A stretch of DNA of 64,000 nucleotides from Pantoea sp. RIT-PI-b (GTDB lineage: Bacteria > Pseudomonadota > Gammaproteobacteria > Enterobacterales > Enterobacteriaceae): the NCBI RefSeq assembly GCF_001187905.1, contig NZ_LGIS01000027.1:124001-188000 (forward strand). Direction: 5' to 3'. Positions within the stretch are counted from its first letter, which is position 1; each line of letters begins with the position of its first letter. The translations under genes were made by a program, and so were the position numbers. This document shows, one piece after another, positions 1 to 10,919 of the stretch. The notes under the pieces are model-generated. The model was given only the letters and a program-made list of their open reading frames with translations, did not search any database and was not told the DNA's origin.

Positions 1-1019
1 GCTTCGGCATCATCGTTTCGCTGTTTATGCTGCGTTTCCTGGTCGGTTTGGCCGAGGCGCCATCCTTCCCCGGCAACAGCCGCATTGTAGCTGCCTGGTT
101 CCCAGCGCAGGAGCGCGGTACGGCCGTGGCGATCTTCAACTCGGCGCAATACTTCGCCACAGTGATCTTCGCGCCGATCATGGGTTGGCTGGTTTCTGAA
201 GTGGGCTGGGCGCACGTGTTCTGGTTCATGGGTGGATTGGGCATCATCCTCAGCTTTATCTGGCTGAAAGTGATCCACGATCCCACCGATCACCCGGGCG
301 TGAACAAAGCCGAACTGGAGTACATGGAGCAGGGCGGTGCACTGATCAACATGGACGCCAAAAAAGACGATCGCAAAGTCAGCTGGAGCGAGAAGTGGTT
401 CCAGATTAAACAACTGCTGACCTCACGCATGATGCTGGGCATCTACCTCGGCCAGTACTGTGTCAACGCCTTAACCTACTTCTTTATTACCTGGTTCCCG
501 GTCTATCTGGTGCAGGCGCGCGGCATGTCGATTTTGAAAGCCGGCTTTATTGCTTCGATTCCGGCGGTGTGCGGCTTCCTTGGCGGCGTGTTGGGCGGGG
601 TAATTTCCGATTACCTGATGCGTAAAACCGGCTCGCTGAATATCGCGCGCAAAACGCCGATTGTGCTCGGCATGCTGCTCTCCATATCGATGGTGATGTG
701 TAACTACACCGACACCGAATGGGTGGTGGTGTTCTTCATGGCGCTGGCGTTCTTCGGTAAAGGCATTGGTGCGCTGGGTTGGGCAGTAATGGCGGATACC
801 GCACCGAAAGAGATCAGCGGCCTGAGCGGCGGTCTGTTCAACATGTTCGGTAACTTCTCCGGCATCGTCACGCCGATTGCCATCGGTTACATCATCGCCA
901 CCAGCGGATCGTTCGAAGGCGCGCTGGTTTATGTCGGTATCCATGCCTTTGTCGCCGCCTTTAGCTTCCTGGTGATTGCGGGCGATATTAAGCGCGTCGA
1001 ACTGAAAACCAGGCCATAA
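1..1019 (+). CDS. gudP: D-glucarate/galactarate MFS permease, 5' end cut by window
   Basis: Partial gene: the reading frame is open from base 3, so the true start lies upstream; about 338 C-terminal residues are present of roughly 450 usual for the family. The protein is a multi-pass inner-membrane transporter of the anion:cation symporter branch of the major facilitator superfamily, with long hydrophobic helices separated by a cytoplasmic loop (around positions 290-400) and the conserved segment LVGLAEAPSFPGNSR near the visible start. It would import D-glucarate or galactarate by proton symport. It lies 9 bases before gudX and heads a catabolic operon, which supports the sugar-acid assignment over other anions. 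Whether it is GudP-like or GarP-like in strict orthology cannot be settled from the sequence alone. Confidence 0.9.
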   Translation, partial: FGIIVSLFMLRFLVGLAEAPSFPGNSRIVAAWFPAQERGTAVAIFNSAQYFATVIFAPIMGWLVSEVGWAHVFWFMGGLGIILSFIWLKVIHDPTDHPGVNKAELEYMEQGGALINMDAKKDDRKVSWSEKWFQIKQLLTSRMMLGIYLGQYCVNALTYFFITWFPVYLVQARGMSILKAGFIASIPAVCGFLGGVLGGVISDYLMRKTGSLNIARKTPIVLGMLLSISMVMCNYTDTEWVVVFFMALAFFGKGIGALGWAVMADTAPKEISGLSGGLFNMFGNFSGIVTPIAIGYIIATSGSFEGALVYVGIHAFVAAFSFLVIAGDIKRVELKTRP

Positions 1020-1028
1020 GGACGGAAT

Positions 1029-2369
1029 ATGACTACGCAAAGTACGCCGGTCATCACCGAAATGCAGGTGATTCCGGTTGCCGGTTACGACAGCATGCTG
1101 CTCAACATCGGTGGCGCGCACAGCGCCTGCTTCACCCGCAATATCGTGGTGCTCACCGACAGCGCCGGACACACTGGCGTGGGGGAAGCGCCGGGCGGCG
1201 AAACCATCTACCAAACCCTGGTCGAGGCGATTCCGCAGGTTAAAGGCCAGCAGGTGGCCCGCATGAACCGTCTGGTGCAGCAGGTGCACAAAGGCAATCA
1301 GTCGGCGGATTTCGATACCTTCGGTAAAGGTGCCTGGACCTTCGAACTGCGCGTCAATGCCGTCGCGGCGCTGGAGGCGGCACTGCTCGATTTGCTCGGT
1401 CAATGCCTTGGCGTGCCGGTGGCGGAACTGCTCGGTCCGGGGCAGCAGCGCGATGAAGTGACGGTGCTCGGTTATCTGTTCTATCTCGGCGATCGCCGTA
1501 AAACCGACTTACCGTATCTGACCGGCGAAGGTGCCAGCCACGATTGGTATCACTTACGCCATCAGGAAGCGCTGACGCCAGAATCCGTGGTGCGTCTGGC
1601 GGAAGCAGCACAGGACAAATACGGCTTTAAAGATTTCAAACTCAAAGGCGGCGTGCTGCCCGGTGAACAGGAGATCGAATCGGCGGCGGCGTTGAAAAAG
1701 CGCTTCCCCGATGCGCGCATCACCGTTGATCCCAACGGTGCCTGGACGCTCGACGAAGCGATTCGCTTATGTAAGGGCATGGGCGATGTGCTGACCTACG
1801 CCGAAGATCCGTGCGGTGCCGAGCAAGGCTACTCCGGTCGCGAAGTGATGGCTGAATTCCGCCGCGCCACCGGCTTGCCGGTGGCAACCAATATGATCGC
1901 CACCAACTGGCGCGAGATGAACCACGCGGTAATGCTCAACTCGGTCGATATCCCGCTGGCCGATCCACACTTCTGGACGCTGAGCGGTGCGGTGCGCGTG
2001 GCGCAGCTGTGCGATGACTGGGGCTTAACCTGGGGATGCCACTCCAACAACCACTTCGATATTTCGCTGGCGATGTTCACCCACGTGGGCGCGGCTGCGC
2101 CCGGCAAACCGACCGCCATTGATACCCACTGGATTTGGCAGGAAGGCGATCAGCGTCTGACCAAAGAGCCGCTGCAAATCCGCAACGGCAAAATCGCCGT
2201 GCCGGATAAGCCAGGTCTCGGGGTTGAGCTGGATTGGGATCGTCTGCATCAGGCCAATGCTTTGTACAAATCGCTGCCGGCCGGCGCGCGTAATGACGCC
2301 ACCGCTATGCAGTATCTGGTTCCCAATTGGTCATTCGACCGCAAGCGTCCGGCCTTCGGTCGCGGCTAA
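1029..2369 (+). CDS. gudX: Glucarate dehydratase-related protein
   Basis: 446-residue enolase-superfamily protein of the glucarate dehydratase (mandelate racemase) subgroup. The KxK base motif (FKLKGG), metal-binding acids in VDPNGAW and YAEDPCG, and the His/Asp dyad (His338 in WGCHSNNH, Asp365 in AIDTHW) are all visible, so it looks catalytically competent. It differs from the gudD product downstream by Cys337 where GudD has Ser, and by a charged lid segment. In E. coli GudX is a less efficient dehydratase of glucarate and idarate; that is family knowledge, not seen here. ATG is preceded by AAGGACGG. It is translated as part of the gud-gar operon, 16 bases before gudD. Confidence 0.92.
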   Translation: MTTQSTPVITEMQVIPVAGYDSMLLNIGGAHSACFTRNIVVLTDSAGHTGVGEAPGGETIYQTLVEAIPQVKGQQVARMNRLVQQVHKGNQSADFDTFGKGAWTFELRVNAVAALEAALLDLLGQCLGVPVAELLGPGQQRDEVTVLGYLFYLGDRRKTDLPYLTGEGASHDWYHLRHQEALTPESVVRLAEAAQDKYGFKDFKLKGGVLPGEQEIESAAALKKRFPDARITVDPNGAWTLDEAIRLCKGMGDVLTYAEDPCGAEQGYSGREVMAEFRRATGLPVATNMIATNWREMNHAVMLNSVDIPLADPHFWTLSGAVRVAQLCDDWGLTWGCHSNNHFDISLAMFTHVGAAAPGKPTAIDTHWIWQEGDQRLTKEPLQIRNGKIAVPDKPGLGVELDWDRLHQANALYKSLPAGARNDATAMQYLVPNWSFDRKRPAFGRG

Positions 2370-2385
2370 GTCAAAGGAGCAGGAA

Positions 2386-3717
2386 ATGAGTCAGACACCG
2401 AAAATTACAGCGCTGCAGGTCATTCCGGTGGCCGGTTACGACAGCATGTTACTTAACCTGAGCGGCGCACATTCGCCCTTTTTCACCCGTAATATCGTCA
2501 TTATTAAAGACAATGCCGGACATACCGGCGTGGGTGAGATTCCAGGCGGCGAAAAGATTCGTCAGACATTGGAAGATGCGGCGGCGCTGGTGGTGCAGAA
2601 AACCGTTGGCGAATACAAAAATATCCTCAATCTGGTGCGCAGCACCTTTGCTGACCGCGACGCCAGCGGCCGCGGCAATCAAACCTTTGATCTGCGTACC
2701 ACCATTCATGTGGTAACCGGCATTGAAGCGGCACTGCTCGATCTGCTGGGCCAGCATTTAGGTGTCAACGTTGCATCACTGCTTGGCGATGGCCAGCAGC
2801 GCGATCGCGTTGAGATGCTGGGCTACCTGTTCTACGTCGGCGATCGCAAGAAAACCGCGTTGCCGTATCAGAGCCAGGAAAATGACAAATGCGATTGGTA
2901 TCGTCTGCGCCATGAAGAGGCGTTAACGCCGGAAACGGTGGTGCGTCTGGCGGAAGCGGCCTACGAAAAATATGGTTTTAACGATTTCAAACTGAAAGGC
3001 GGCGTGCTGCGCGGTGGCGAAGAGGCTGAAGCGGTAACGGCGCTGGCGAAGCGTTTCCCGCAGGCGCGCGTAACGCTCGATCCCAACGGTGCCTGGTCAC
3101 TGAACGAAGCGATTCTGCTCGGCAAGCAGCTGAAAGGCGTGCTGGCCTATGCGGAAGATCCATGCGGTGCTGAGCAGGGCTATTCCGGTCGCGAAGTGAT
3201 GGCTGAATTCCGCCGCGCCACCGGCATGCCTACCGCCACCAATATGATTGCTACCGACTGGCGTCAGATGGGCCACACGCTGTCGTTGCAATCGGTCGAT
3301 ATTCCGTTGGCGGATCCACACTTCTGGACGATGCAGGGCTCAGTGCGCGTGGCGCAGATGTGCCATGACTTCGGCCTGACGTGGGGCTCGCACTCAAACA
3401 ATCACTTCGATATCTCCCTCGCGATGTTCACGCATGTGGCCGCTGCCGCGCCGGGTGCGATTACCGCTATCGACACGCACTGGATTTGGCAGGAAGGCAA
3501 TCAGCGTCTGACGAAAGAGCCGTTCCAGATTAAAGGCGGCATGGTGCAAGTGCCGCAGAAACCGGGGCTTGGCGTCGAACTGGATATGGATCAGGTGATG
3601 CAGGCCAACGCGCTGTATCAGCAACACGGTTTAGGCGCGCGCGATGATGCGCAGGCCATGCAGTTCCTCGTACCGAACTGGACCTTTGATAACAAACGTC
3701 CGTGCCTGGTGCGCTAA
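2386..3717 (+). CDS. gudD: D-glucarate dehydratase
   Basis: 443-residue enolase-superfamily enzyme converting D-glucarate (and L-idarate) to 5-keto-4-deoxy-D-glucarate in the cytoplasm. The sequence keeps FKLKGG, LDPNGAW, YAEDPCG, and the catalytic dyad His336 (WGSHSNNH) and Asp363 (AIDTHW), three positions before the E. coli numbering. The open frame extends 54 codons upstream into gudX, but the ATG at 2386 has an AAGGAGCAGGAA ribosome site and aligns with the GudX N-terminus (both begin a few residues before [14 protein letters not shown]), so it is the start. Tandem duplication with gudX is evident: long stretches are identical between the two proteins. Confidence 0.95.
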   Translation: MSQTPKITALQVIPVAGYDSMLLNLSGAHSPFFTRNIVIIKDNAGHTGVGEIPGGEKIRQTLEDAAALVVQKTVGEYKNILNLVRSTFADRDASGRGNQTFDLRTTIHVVTGIEAALLDLLGQHLGVNVASLLGDGQQRDRVEMLGYLFYVGDRKKTALPYQSQENDKCDWYRLRHEEALTPETVVRLAEAAYEKYGFNDFKLKGGVLRGGEEAEAVTALAKRFPQARVTLDPNGAWSLNEAILLGKQLKGVLAYAEDPCGAEQGYSGREVMAEFRRATGMPTATNMIATDWRQMGHTLSLQSVDIPLADPHFWTMQGSVRVAQMCHDFGLTWGSHSNNHFDISLAMFTHVAAAAPGAITAIDTHWIWQEGNQRLTKEPFQIKGGMVQVPQKPGLGVELDMDQVMQANALYQQHGLGARDDAQAMQFLVPNWTFDNKRPCLVR

Positions 3718-3724
3718 CTTTTCC

Positions 3725-3743
3725 GGCTCCCCGCGCGGGAGCC
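3725..3743 (+). other. Intercistronic hairpin between gudD and garL
   Basis: A perfect 7-bp stem (GGCTCCC / GGGAGCC) with a 5-nt loop lies in the gap between gudD and garL. No T tract follows, so it is more likely an RNA-stabilising or processing hairpin than an intrinsic terminator; it could set different mRNA levels for the gud and gar halves of the operon. Confidence 0.5.
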
Positions 3744-3769
3744 TGCTGTAACCGACAGGAGTGAAGACA

Positions 3770-4537
3770 ATGAGCAATGCCTGGCCGAACAATTTTCGTC
3801 GCCGTTTGCTGGCAGGAGAAACCCTGATTGGCAGTTGGTGTGCGCTGGCTAATCCACTGACCACCGAAGTGCTGGGCCTGGCGGGCTTTGACTGGCTGGT
3901 GCTGGATGGCGAACACGCGCCGAACGATATCACCACCTTTGTGCCGCAGCTGATGGCGCTGAAGGGCAGCCACAGTGCGCCGGTAGTGCGTCCGCCGTGC
4001 AACGAACCGATCATCATCAAACGTCTGCTGGATATCGGCTTCTACAACTTCCTGGTGCCGTTTGTGGAAACCGAGGAGGAGGCGATTCGCGCGGTTGCCT
4101 CAACCCGTTATCCGCCAGCTGGGATTCGCGGTGTCTCGGTTTCGCATCGCAGCAACATGTACGGCACGCTGCCTGACTACAACAGCACCATCAACGACAA
4201 CATCACCGTTCTGGTGCAGATCGAAACCCAGCAGGCGGTGGACAACATTGATGCCATCGCTGCGGTAGATGGCGTTGATGGCATTTTCGTCGGGCCAGGC
4301 GATCTGTCAGCGGCGCTGGGCTATCTCGGCCAGCCAGCGCATCCCGCAGTATTGAAAGTGATTAAACACGTGTTTGAACGCGCGAAAGCCGCGGGTAAAC
4401 CGAGTGGCATTTTGGCGCCGGTTGAAGCCGATGCGCGTCGCTACCTTGAGTGGGGCGCCAGCTTTGTGGCGGTCGGCAGCGATCTGGGTGTTTTCCGCAA
4501 TGCCACGCAGGCGCTGTGTGACAAATTCAAAAAATAA
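3770..4537 (+). CDS. garL: 5-keto-4-deoxy-D-glucarate aldolase
   Basis: 255-residue class II aldolase of the HpcH/HpaI family that splits 5-keto-4-deoxy-glucarate into pyruvate and tartronate semialdehyde. His49 in LDGEHAPND is the expected catalytic base, and [14 protein letters not shown] carries the metal/substrate loop typical of the family. The length matches E. coli GarL (256). A GTG nine bases upstream is in frame, but ATG at 3770 is better spaced from ACAGGA and gives the family N-terminus. In E. coli the gar genes are in a separate operon from gudPXD; here garL follows gudD after 52 bases. Confidence 0.95.
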   Translation: MSNAWPNNFRRRLLAGETLIGSWCALANPLTTEVLGLAGFDWLVLDGEHAPNDITTFVPQLMALKGSHSAPVVRPPCNEPIIIKRLLDIGFYNFLVPFVETEEEAIRAVASTRYPPAGIRGVSVSHRSNMYGTLPDYNSTINDNITVLVQIETQQAVDNIDAIAAVDGVDGIFVGPGDLSAALGYLGQPAHPAVLKVIKHVFERAKAAGKPSGILAPVEADARRYLEWGASFVAVGSDLGVFRNATQALCDKFKK

Positions 4538-4556
4538 CTGACGTAGGGGAAAGGCA

Positions 4557-5441
4557 ATGAAAATTGGATTTATCGGCCTCGGTATCATGGGCAAACCGAT
4601 GAGTAAAAACCTGGTGAAAGCCGGTTATTCGCTGGTGGTGCGTGACCACAATGCCAGCAACGAAGCAGAGTTAGTTGAACTGGGCGCCACCGTGGCGAAA
4701 AGCGCTAAAGAGGTGGCTGAGCAGGTTGACGTGGTAATTACCATGGTGCCGAACTCGCCGCAGGTGAAAGAAGCCTGCCTGGGCGCCAACGGCATCATTG
4801 AGGGCGCACAGCCGGGCCTGATTGTTATCGATATGAGCTCTATCGCGCCGTTAGCCAGTCGTGAAGTGCACGATGCGCTGGCAGCCAAAGGCATCAAAAT
4901 GCTCGATGCACCGGTAAGCGGCGGCGAGCCGAAGGCGATTGAGGGTACCTTGTCGGTGATGGTCGGCGGCGATAAAGCGGTGTTCGATCAGTGCTACGAC
5001 ATTATGAAAGCGATGGCGGGTTCGGTGGTACATACCGGCGATATCGGCGCGGGCAACGTCACCAAACTGGCGAACCAGGTGATTGTAGCGCTGAATATCG
5101 CGGCGATGTCGGAAGCCCTGTCGCTGGCGACCAAGGCGGGTGTGAATCCTGAGCTGGTGTATCAGGCAATTCGTGGCGGCCTGGCAGGCAGCACGGTGCT
5201 GGATGCCAAAGCGCCGATGGTGTTAGATCGCAACTTTAAACCGGGTTTCCGTATCGATCTGCATATCAAAGATCTGGCCAACGCGCTGGATACTTCCCAC
5301 GAAATTGGCGCGCATCTGCCGCTGACCGCCGCGGTGATGGAGATGATGCAGGCGCTGAAGGTGGACGGACAGGGCACTTCCGACCATAGCGCGCTGGCCT
5401 GCTATTATGAAAAATTAGCGAAAGTTGAGATCACCCGGTAG
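4557..5441 (+). CDS. garR: Tartronate semialdehyde reductase
   Basis: 294-residue beta-hydroxyacid dehydrogenase that reduces tartronate semialdehyde to D-glycerate with NAD(P)H. The N-terminal Rossmann signature GFIGLGIMGKPM, the DAPVSGG substrate motif and the catalytic lysine in GNVTKLANQ are present, with the all-helical C-terminal dimerisation domain after about residue 165. It starts 19 bases after garL, with GGGGAAAGG before the ATG. It could be called glxR in another context, but the adjacent garL and garK make GarR the natural name. Confidence 0.94.
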   Translation: MKIGFIGLGIMGKPMSKNLVKAGYSLVVRDHNASNEAELVELGATVAKSAKEVAEQVDVVITMVPNSPQVKEACLGANGIIEGAQPGLIVIDMSSIAPLASREVHDALAAKGIKMLDAPVSGGEPKAIEGTLSVMVGGDKAVFDQCYDIMKAMAGSVVHTGDIGAGNVTKLANQVIVALNIAAMSEALSLATKAGVNPELVYQAIRGGLAGSTVLDAKAPMVLDRNFKPGFRIDLHIKDLANALDTSHEIGAHLPLTAAVMEMMQALKVDGQGTSDHSALACYYEKLAKVEITR

Positions 5442-5448
5442 TGCAAGC

Positions 5449-5472
5449 GTCCGGCATCTGCGGATGCCGGAC
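5449..5472 (+). other. REP-like hairpin between garR and garK
   Basis: A perfect 10-bp stem (GTCCGGCATC / GATGCCGGAC) with loop TGCG follows the garR stop codon by 7 bases. It is GC-rich and lacks a T run, so it resembles an intercistronic stabilising hairpin or a degenerate REP unit rather than a terminator. It sits in the only sizeable gap of the gar part of the operon. Confidence 0.5.
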
Positions 5473-5525
5473 GGCTCACTGCCTTTGCAGGACGGATGTC
5501 CGTCATCAACCGCGCTGGATTGCCT

Positions 5526-6665
5526 ATGAAAATTGTCATCGCACCGGATTCATATAAAGAGAGTTTATCCGCCCTGGAAGTGGCTTCGGCGATTGAAGCG
5601 GGATTCCGCGAGATCTTTCCTGAAGCTGACTACGTGAAAATACCGGTTGCCGACGGTGGTGAAGGCACGGTTGAAGCGATGGTGGCGGCAACGCAGGGAA
5701 ACATTGTCCGACTGAAGGCCACCGGACCGCTCGGTAAGCCGGTGGATGCGTTCTACGGTTTGTCAGGTGATGAGCGCACCGCGTTCATTGAAATGGCGGC
5801 GGCCAGCGGGCTGGAGTTAGTGCCCGCCGCGCAGCGCGATCCGCTGATTACCACTTCATTTGGCACCGGCGAGCTGATTAAAGATGCACTTGACCGCGGA
5901 GTCGATCACGTCATTATCGGCATTGGCGGCAGCGCCACCAATGATGGCGGTTCCGGCATGATGCAGGCGCTGGGCGCGCATCTGCTGGACGATCAGGGTC
6001 AGCAAATTGCTTACGGTGGCGGGGCGCTACCGCAGCTGGCACGGATTGATATCGCACAGCTGGATCCCCGTATTAAGCAGTGCCGTTTTGAGGTTGCCTG
6101 CGATGTCTCCAATCCGCTGACCGGTGAAAAAGGAGCGTCGGCGATTTTCGGCCCGCAAAAGGGCGCGACGCCAGCGTTGGTCCAGCAGCTGGATCAGGCC
6201 CTGGAACACTACGCGCAGATTATTCATCGCGATTTGGATATTGATGTGCTGCATATCGACGGCGGCGGCGCGGCAGGTGGCATGGGCGCGGCTTTGCATG
6301 CGTTTTGTCAGGCCGAGTTGCGCAGCGGCATTGAGATTGTCACCGAAGCGTTGGGCCTGGCCCAGCAGGTGAAAGATGCCGATCTGGTGATTACCGGCGA
6401 AGGGCGCATCGACAGCCAAAGCGTCAATGGCAAGGTGCCGGTCGGCGTTGCGAAAGTCGCGAAGCAGTATCACAAGCCGGTGATTGGCATCGCCGGGAGT
6501 TTGACGGCCGATGTTGGCGTGGTGCATCAGCATGGGTTAGATGCGGTGTTCAGCGTGCTGTTTAGCATCTGCTCCCTGGAAGAAGCGCTGGCCAATGCGG
6601 CGCAGAATGTGCGCCTGACGGCGCGCAATGTGGCGGCGACGATAAAGGCGGGGAAAGCGCTGTAA
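5526..6665 (+). CDS. garK: Glycerate 2-kinase
   Basis: 379-380 residue member of the GarK/GlxK glycerate kinase family; phosphorylates D-glycerate to 2-phosphoglycerate, which enters glycolysis at enolase. The N-terminus MKIVIAPDSYKESLSA, the glycine-rich GIGGSATNDGGSGM and the VITGEGRIDSQS motif are diagnostic. An in-frame ATG 30 bases upstream (5496) is preceded by GCAGGACGG and could be used, but the family start is 5526. It is the last gene of the gud-gar operon; transcription probably ends in the palindromic repeat just downstream. Confidence 0.94.
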   Translation: MKIVIAPDSYKESLSALEVASAIEAGFREIFPEADYVKIPVADGGEGTVEAMVAATQGNIVRLKATGPLGKPVDAFYGLSGDERTAFIEMAAASGLELVPAAQRDPLITTSFGTGELIKDALDRGVDHVIIGIGGSATNDGGSGMMQALGAHLLDDQGQQIAYGGGALPQLARIDIAQLDPRIKQCRFEVACDVSNPLTGEKGASAIFGPQKGATPALVQQLDQALEHYAQIIHRDLDIDVLHIDGGGAAGGMGAALHAFCQAELRSGIEIVTEALGLAQQVKDADLVITGEGRIDSQSVNGKVPVGVAKVAKQYHKPVIGIAGSLTADVGVVHQHGLDAVFSVLFSICSLEEALANAAQNVRLTARNVAATIKAGKAL

Positions 6666-6672
6666 GAAGTTT

Positions 6673-6730
6673 GGTCGCCATGAATGGCGCCCCTACAAAT
6701 GCCGCCGTAGGGGCGGCATTTATGCCGACC
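6673..6730. repeat. Palindromic dispersed repeat, copy A (full unit)
   Basis: 58-bp imperfect inverted repeat between the convergent ends of garK and barA. The left arm 6673-6696 and the right arm 6707-6730 pair over 24 positions with three mismatches. Each arm is itself a small palindrome built on GGTCGCCAT...ATGGCGNCC. The same sequence recurs at 13157-13216 and as a half unit at 18139-18162. It could serve as a two-way terminator for both flanking genes, although there is no clear T run. Confidence 0.75.
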
Positions 6731-6750
6731 GGGTCCATCACCGCAGCGCA

Positions 6751-9480
6751 TTAACTCAACGCTAGCAGCTTCCTCGCTTCCCGCGCGACGTTCGCCATCT
6801 CATCGCTCAGCTCCAGCAACTCCGGTTCCAGCGCCTCAATATCGCTCTCCTGATGCAAACTCTTCTCTAATTGCTGACACAGCTGCTTCAAACGTGGCAC
6901 GCCGCTGTAGCTGGCGCTGCCGTGCAACTTATGAATAATCTCGCGCAATCCAACCACATCATTACTCGCTATCGCGTGCTCAACGCGATCTTCCACTTCC
7001 GGCAGAAAATCGAGCAGCATTTGCAGCAGGTCGCGGGCTAAATCGGCCTTATTCGCGGCCTGGCGCAGCGCTAAGCTCCAATCCAGCGAAGGCGCAACCT
7101 CCGGCTGCAGCGGCTGCGCAGCGGACCGCTGCGGTGCATAGCGTTGCAGCAGCTGGCTCAGTTTGTCCTCATCAATCGGCTTCGCCAGATAGTCATTCAT
7201 GCCCGCGTTGATCAACTGCGCCCGTTCGCCGTCCAGCGCATGTGCGGTAACCGCGACAATCGGCGTGGTGGCATGCAGCGGCAGGCTGCGGATAATTTCA
7301 CTGGCGCGAATGCCATCAATATCCGGCATCTGAATATCCATCAAAATTACGTCCAGCTTGTGCAGGCGCGCCTGGCGAATCGCCTGCTCGGCGTTATCGC
7401 ACAGAATGATGTGCTGCACCTGCTCCTCAAGCAGCGCGCCAATCAGTTTCAGGTTGGCGGGATTGTCATCCACCGCCATCACCGTTAACGGCTGACGGGC
7501 ACCGCGCGGTAGAGCATCGCGTTGCCCGTCATGCAGGTCCAACAGCATCGGCAGCAGACGCGTCAGTGAAACCGGCTTGGCGATACACCCGGCAATGCCG
7601 CGAGCTCGCAGGTCGTCGGCAAACAGCATCATGTCGCTGGGCAGCGCCAGCAGCACCGAATCGGCATGCCCACGCAGGCGTTGGATAAGCGCATCCGGTA
7701 ACGTAGCAGGATGCGGTTCGGTGACCGGTAAACCCAGCAGCAGCAGCGGGAAGTGCGTATCGGGCAGCTCTTCGAGGCTGGAGAAGTGCTGTACCTGTAA
7801 TGGCGTGATGCTAAGCATCTCCTGCACCGCTTTGGCCACCGCCGGATGCGGTTCAATATAGGCCAGCGGTGTGGCGCGCAAATCGTCCAGCATGCGCGGA
7901 ATGGCTGGCGCGTTCGGGTTGAGATCGAGATGAATATGCACCCAGAAAGTCGAACCCTGGTTCGGACGGCTATGGAAGGCAATTTCACCGCCCATTTCGC
8001 TCACCAGTTTCTGGGTGATCACCAGTCCTAACCCGGTGCCGCCATGACGCCGCGTAATGCTGGCATCAGCTTGCCGGAACGCCTGGAACAGCTGCGACTG
8101 CTGCTGTTCGGAGATGCCAATGCCGGTGTCATGCACCTGAATTTCCAGCTCGACGCGCGTGGCACTAAGGCTGCGCACCTCAACGCGCAGATCGATATGA
8201 CCGTGCTCGGTGAATTTAATCGCGTTACCGATCAGGTTGATCATGATCTGCTGCAGGCGCAGCGGATCGCCAATCACATTATCCGGCACCTGTTTTTCCA
8301 GGCAGACGGTAATTTCCAGACCTTTGTCATGGGCGGAGGGCGCCAGCAGCACCAGCGTCTCATCCAGCGTGGCGCGTAGCGGGAACGGTATGGATTCCAA
8401 TACCAGCTTACCGGCTTCCAGTTTCGAAAAGTCGAGCACGTCGTTGATGATGCTCAGCAGGTTATTGGCCGAGCGCTCGATGGTGCTCATATAATCGCGC
8501 TGGTTGGTGCTCAGCCCGGTTTTCAGCATCTGACGGGTAAAGCCGATGACGCCATTCAGCGGTGTGCGCAGCTCATGCGACATGTTGGCGAGAAACTCTG
8601 ATTTGATGCGCGCCGCTTCCTGCGCACGCTTTTTCGCCAGATCCAGCTCAACGTTCTGAATCTCTAGCTGTTCCAGCGTTTCGCGCAGATCGTAAGTGGC
8701 CTGATCGATGTTCTGCTGCATCTCTTCGTGATAGGCGGTGAGCGACATCGCCATGGCGTTAATGCCGTTCTTCAGAATACTCAGCTCGCCGAGCATGTAA
8801 CCATCCACGCGGCTGTCGAGCTGACCACGGCGAATGCGGTCAACGGTGGTTACCATATTGCGAATCGGCCCGGTGACATCGCGCATCAGGCGATAGGCAA
8901 ACAGCATGGCGATGCACAGGCAGAACAGCAGCAGCAGCGTGGCGACAAACACCTCTTTGTACTGCTCCAGTCGTACCGATTGCAGATCCAACTCGATGGC
9001 CACATAACCTAACGGATTGCCTGCCGGCTTGGCGTCCTCGCCCGGCAACTCATCTACCGAGTAGCGCTCAGAGATGATCGGCGTGCGCAAAATCATCAAA
9101 TTGCCTTGCCGCTCTACGGAGACGCCATCTTCCAATGTCGAGATGTCCTCTTTTTGCAGCAGCGCCAGATTTTGATTGTTATTCGAGGTGACGTAGACGT
9201 GATTGTTGTTGTCGAAAATGGTGATGGCACGGACAATATTGGAGTGACGACGATGCAGCAGACTGACTAACTCGCGAATCGCATCGCGATTATGCCACGT
9301 CATGCCGTATTCACTGGAAACCGACAGCGGTTCGATAATATTTGCACCTGCGTCATGCACCTGATGCTGTAATTCGTTGTAGCGATGCACCACGAAGAAG
9401 GTACTGAGCAGCAGACCAATCATCAGCGTTGGCGCCAGTATCAAAATCATCATTCGCGCCCGCAGGCTGTATTTGGTCAT
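6751..9480 (-). CDS. barA: Hybrid sensor histidine kinase BarA
   Basis: 909-residue tripartite inner-membrane sensor kinase that phosphorylates the response regulator UvrY and so controls CsrB/CsrC RNAs, which antagonise CsrA. Order: transmembrane helix at about 10-30, periplasmic domain, second helix at about 178-198, HAMP, HisKA with His302 (MSHELRTP), HATPase, receiver with Asp715 (LMDIQMPD), and C-terminal HPt with His853 (KLHGSAS). His302 is at the E. coli position. The frame is open 14 codons further upstream, but [17 protein letters not shown] is the conserved N-terminus. The gene diverges from rlmD, with 90 bases between them. Its downstream target csrA is also in this window. Confidence 0.96.
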   Translation of the reverse strand: MTKYSLRARMMILILAPTLMIGLLLSTFFVVHRYNELQHQVHDAGANIIEPLSVSSEYGMTWHNRDAIRELVSLLHRRHSNIVRAITIFDNNNHVYVTSNNNQNLALLQKEDISTLEDGVSVERQGNLMILRTPIISERYSVDELPGEDAKPAGNPLGYVAIELDLQSVRLEQYKEVFVATLLLLFCLCIAMLFAYRLMRDVTGPIRNMVTTVDRIRRGQLDSRVDGYMLGELSILKNGINAMAMSLTAYHEEMQQNIDQATYDLRETLEQLEIQNVELDLAKKRAQEAARIKSEFLANMSHELRTPLNGVIGFTRQMLKTGLSTNQRDYMSTIERSANNLLSIINDVLDFSKLEAGKLVLESIPFPLRATLDETLVLLAPSAHDKGLEITVCLEKQVPDNVIGDPLRLQQIMINLIGNAIKFTEHGHIDLRVEVRSLSATRVELEIQVHDTGIGISEQQQSQLFQAFRQADASITRRHGGTGLGLVITQKLVSEMGGEIAFHSRPNQGSTFWVHIHLDLNPNAPAIPRMLDDLRATPLAYIEPHPAVAKAVQEMLSITPLQVQHFSSLEELPDTHFPLLLLGLPVTEPHPATLPDALIQRLRGHADSVLLALPSDMMLFADDLRARGIAGCIAKPVSLTRLLPMLLDLHDGQRDALPRGARQPLTVMAVDDNPANLKLIGALLEEQVQHIILCDNAEQAIRQARLHKLDVILMDIQMPDIDGIRASEIIRSLPLHATTPIVAVTAHALDGERAQLINAGMNDYLAKPIDEDKLSQLLQRYAPQRSAAQPLQPEVAPSLDWSLALRQAANKADLARDLLQMLLDFLPEVEDRVEHAIASNDVVGLREIIHKLHGSASYSGVPRLKQLCQQLEKSLHQESDIEALEPELLELSDEMANVAREARKLLALS

Positions 9481-9570
9481 AATTGTGGCCTGGCGACTCC
9501 TGGCATTTTTATCCCTGTGCAAGCTCGGTTAGGGGCTGCACACCCAATAAAGTAGAGATTTCACAATACT

Positions 9571-10887
9571 ATGGCGCAATTTTACTCTGCAAAACAGCGT
9601 GTGACGACGAAGGCTCGCATATCCGTCACCATTGAAGACCTTGATCCCTTTGGACAAGGTGTTGCGCGCCATAAAGGCAAGGCGATGTTTGTCAGCGGCG
9701 CGCTGCCCGGCGAGCAGGCAGAAGTGACGGTATTCGAGGATAAGAGCAAGTACGCGCGCGCCAAAGCGAACAAGATTCTCAATCCCAGCCCACAGCGGGA
9801 AAAACCGCGCTGTATCCACTTCGGCGTGTGCGGCGGTTGCCAGCAGCAGCACGCCTCGGTGGCACTGCAGCAAGAGAGTAAAGCGCGCGCCTTAAGCCGC
9901 ATGTTAAGTCGCGATGCGCCGCTGCCGGTGGCGGTTGATGAGATCATCAGCGGCAGCGCGTGGGGCTATCGTCGTCGTGCGCGCTTAGGTTTGCAATGGC
10001 AGCCTAAACAGCAGCGTTTGCAGATGGGATTCCGCCAGGCAGGCAGCAACGATCTGGTGGAGTTGAAGCAATGCCCGGTTTTGGTGCCCGAACTTGAAGC
10101 GCTACTGCAACCGCTGCACCAATGTCTTAGCGATTTGCAGGCGGTTAGGCGCCTGGGGCACGTTGAGTTGGTACTGGCGGATAATGGCCCGCTGATGGTG
10201 CTGCGTCATCTTGATGCATTATCTGCAGGCGACCGCGCAAAACTGGAACGTTTTTCGCATGAGCAGCAACTGTCGATGTGGCTGGCTGATGGCAGTGAGC
10301 GTTTGCAGCCGTTAAGTGCACGTGAGCCGTTTTATCGCGCATTTGATTTGCAGCTCGCCTTTAGTCCGCAGAATTTTATTCAGGTGAATGATGGCGTGAA
10401 TCAGCAAATGATCGCCAAAGCCATTGAGTGGCTGGATTTGCAGCCAGACGATCGTGTGCTGGATCTGTTCTGCGGCATGGGCAACTTCACTTTGCCAGTA
10501 GGAAAATTCGTACAAAATGCTGTAGGTGTGGAGGGTGTTGCAGCATTAGTGCAACAGGCAGCGTATAATGCTGAGCAGAATAATCTCAAGAATGTTCGCT
10601 TTTTCCAGCATAACCTGGAGGAAGACGTTACGCGTCAGCCGTGGGCGACGCAGGGATTTAATAAGGTGTTACTGGATCCAGCACGCGCTGGGGCTGCGGG
10701 CGTGATGGCGCATGTGGTTAAACTTGCGCCGCAACGCGTGGTCTATGTTTCCTGTAACCCAACAACGCTTGCACGTGACAGCCAGACATTGCTGTCCGCG
10801 GGCTACCATTTGGAAAGGGTCGCGATGCTGGATATGTTCCCTCATACCAGTCATCTCGAGTCCATGGTGCTGTTTAGCAGAACATAA
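9571..10887 (+). CDS. rlmD: 23S rRNA (uracil-1939 C5) methyltransferase
   Basis: 438-residue SAM-dependent RNA methyltransferase with an N-terminal TRAM domain (residues about 10-70), the iron-sulfur cysteines in [10 protein letters not shown] plus the later KQCPVL, and a Rossmann methylase domain with DLFCGMGNF. The catalytic nucleophile Cys395 lies in VYVSCNPTT. It methylates U1939 of 23S rRNA. E. coli RlmD is 433 residues. The ribosome site before ATG 9571 is weak. It is followed by relA after 32 bases and is probably co-transcribed with it. Confidence 0.95.
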   Translation: MAQFYSAKQRVTTKARISVTIEDLDPFGQGVARHKGKAMFVSGALPGEQAEVTVFEDKSKYARAKANKILNPSPQREKPRCIHFGVCGGCQQQHASVALQQESKARALSRMLSRDAPLPVAVDEIISGSAWGYRRRARLGLQWQPKQQRLQMGFRQAGSNDLVELKQCPVLVPELEALLQPLHQCLSDLQAVRRLGHVELVLADNGPLMVLRHLDALSAGDRAKLERFSHEQQLSMWLADGSERLQPLSAREPFYRAFDLQLAFSPQNFIQVNDGVNQQMIAKAIEWLDLQPDDRVLDLFCGMGNFTLPVGKFVQNAVGVEGVAALVQQAAYNAEQNNLKNVRFFQHNLEEDVTRQPWATQGFNKVLLDPARAGAAGVMAHVVKLAPQRVVYVSCNPTTLARDSQTLLSAGYHLERVAMLDMFPHTSHLESMVLFSRT

Positions 10888-10919
10888 GCGATGTCCACAT
10901 CGCTGTGGCAGGAGAGGAT

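Noticed and set aside
471..1403. 310-codon open frame on the minus strand across gudP and gudX
   Set aside because: It is the antisense shadow of two clearly conserved genes, has a low-complexity His/Arg/Gln-rich translation and crosses their boundary.
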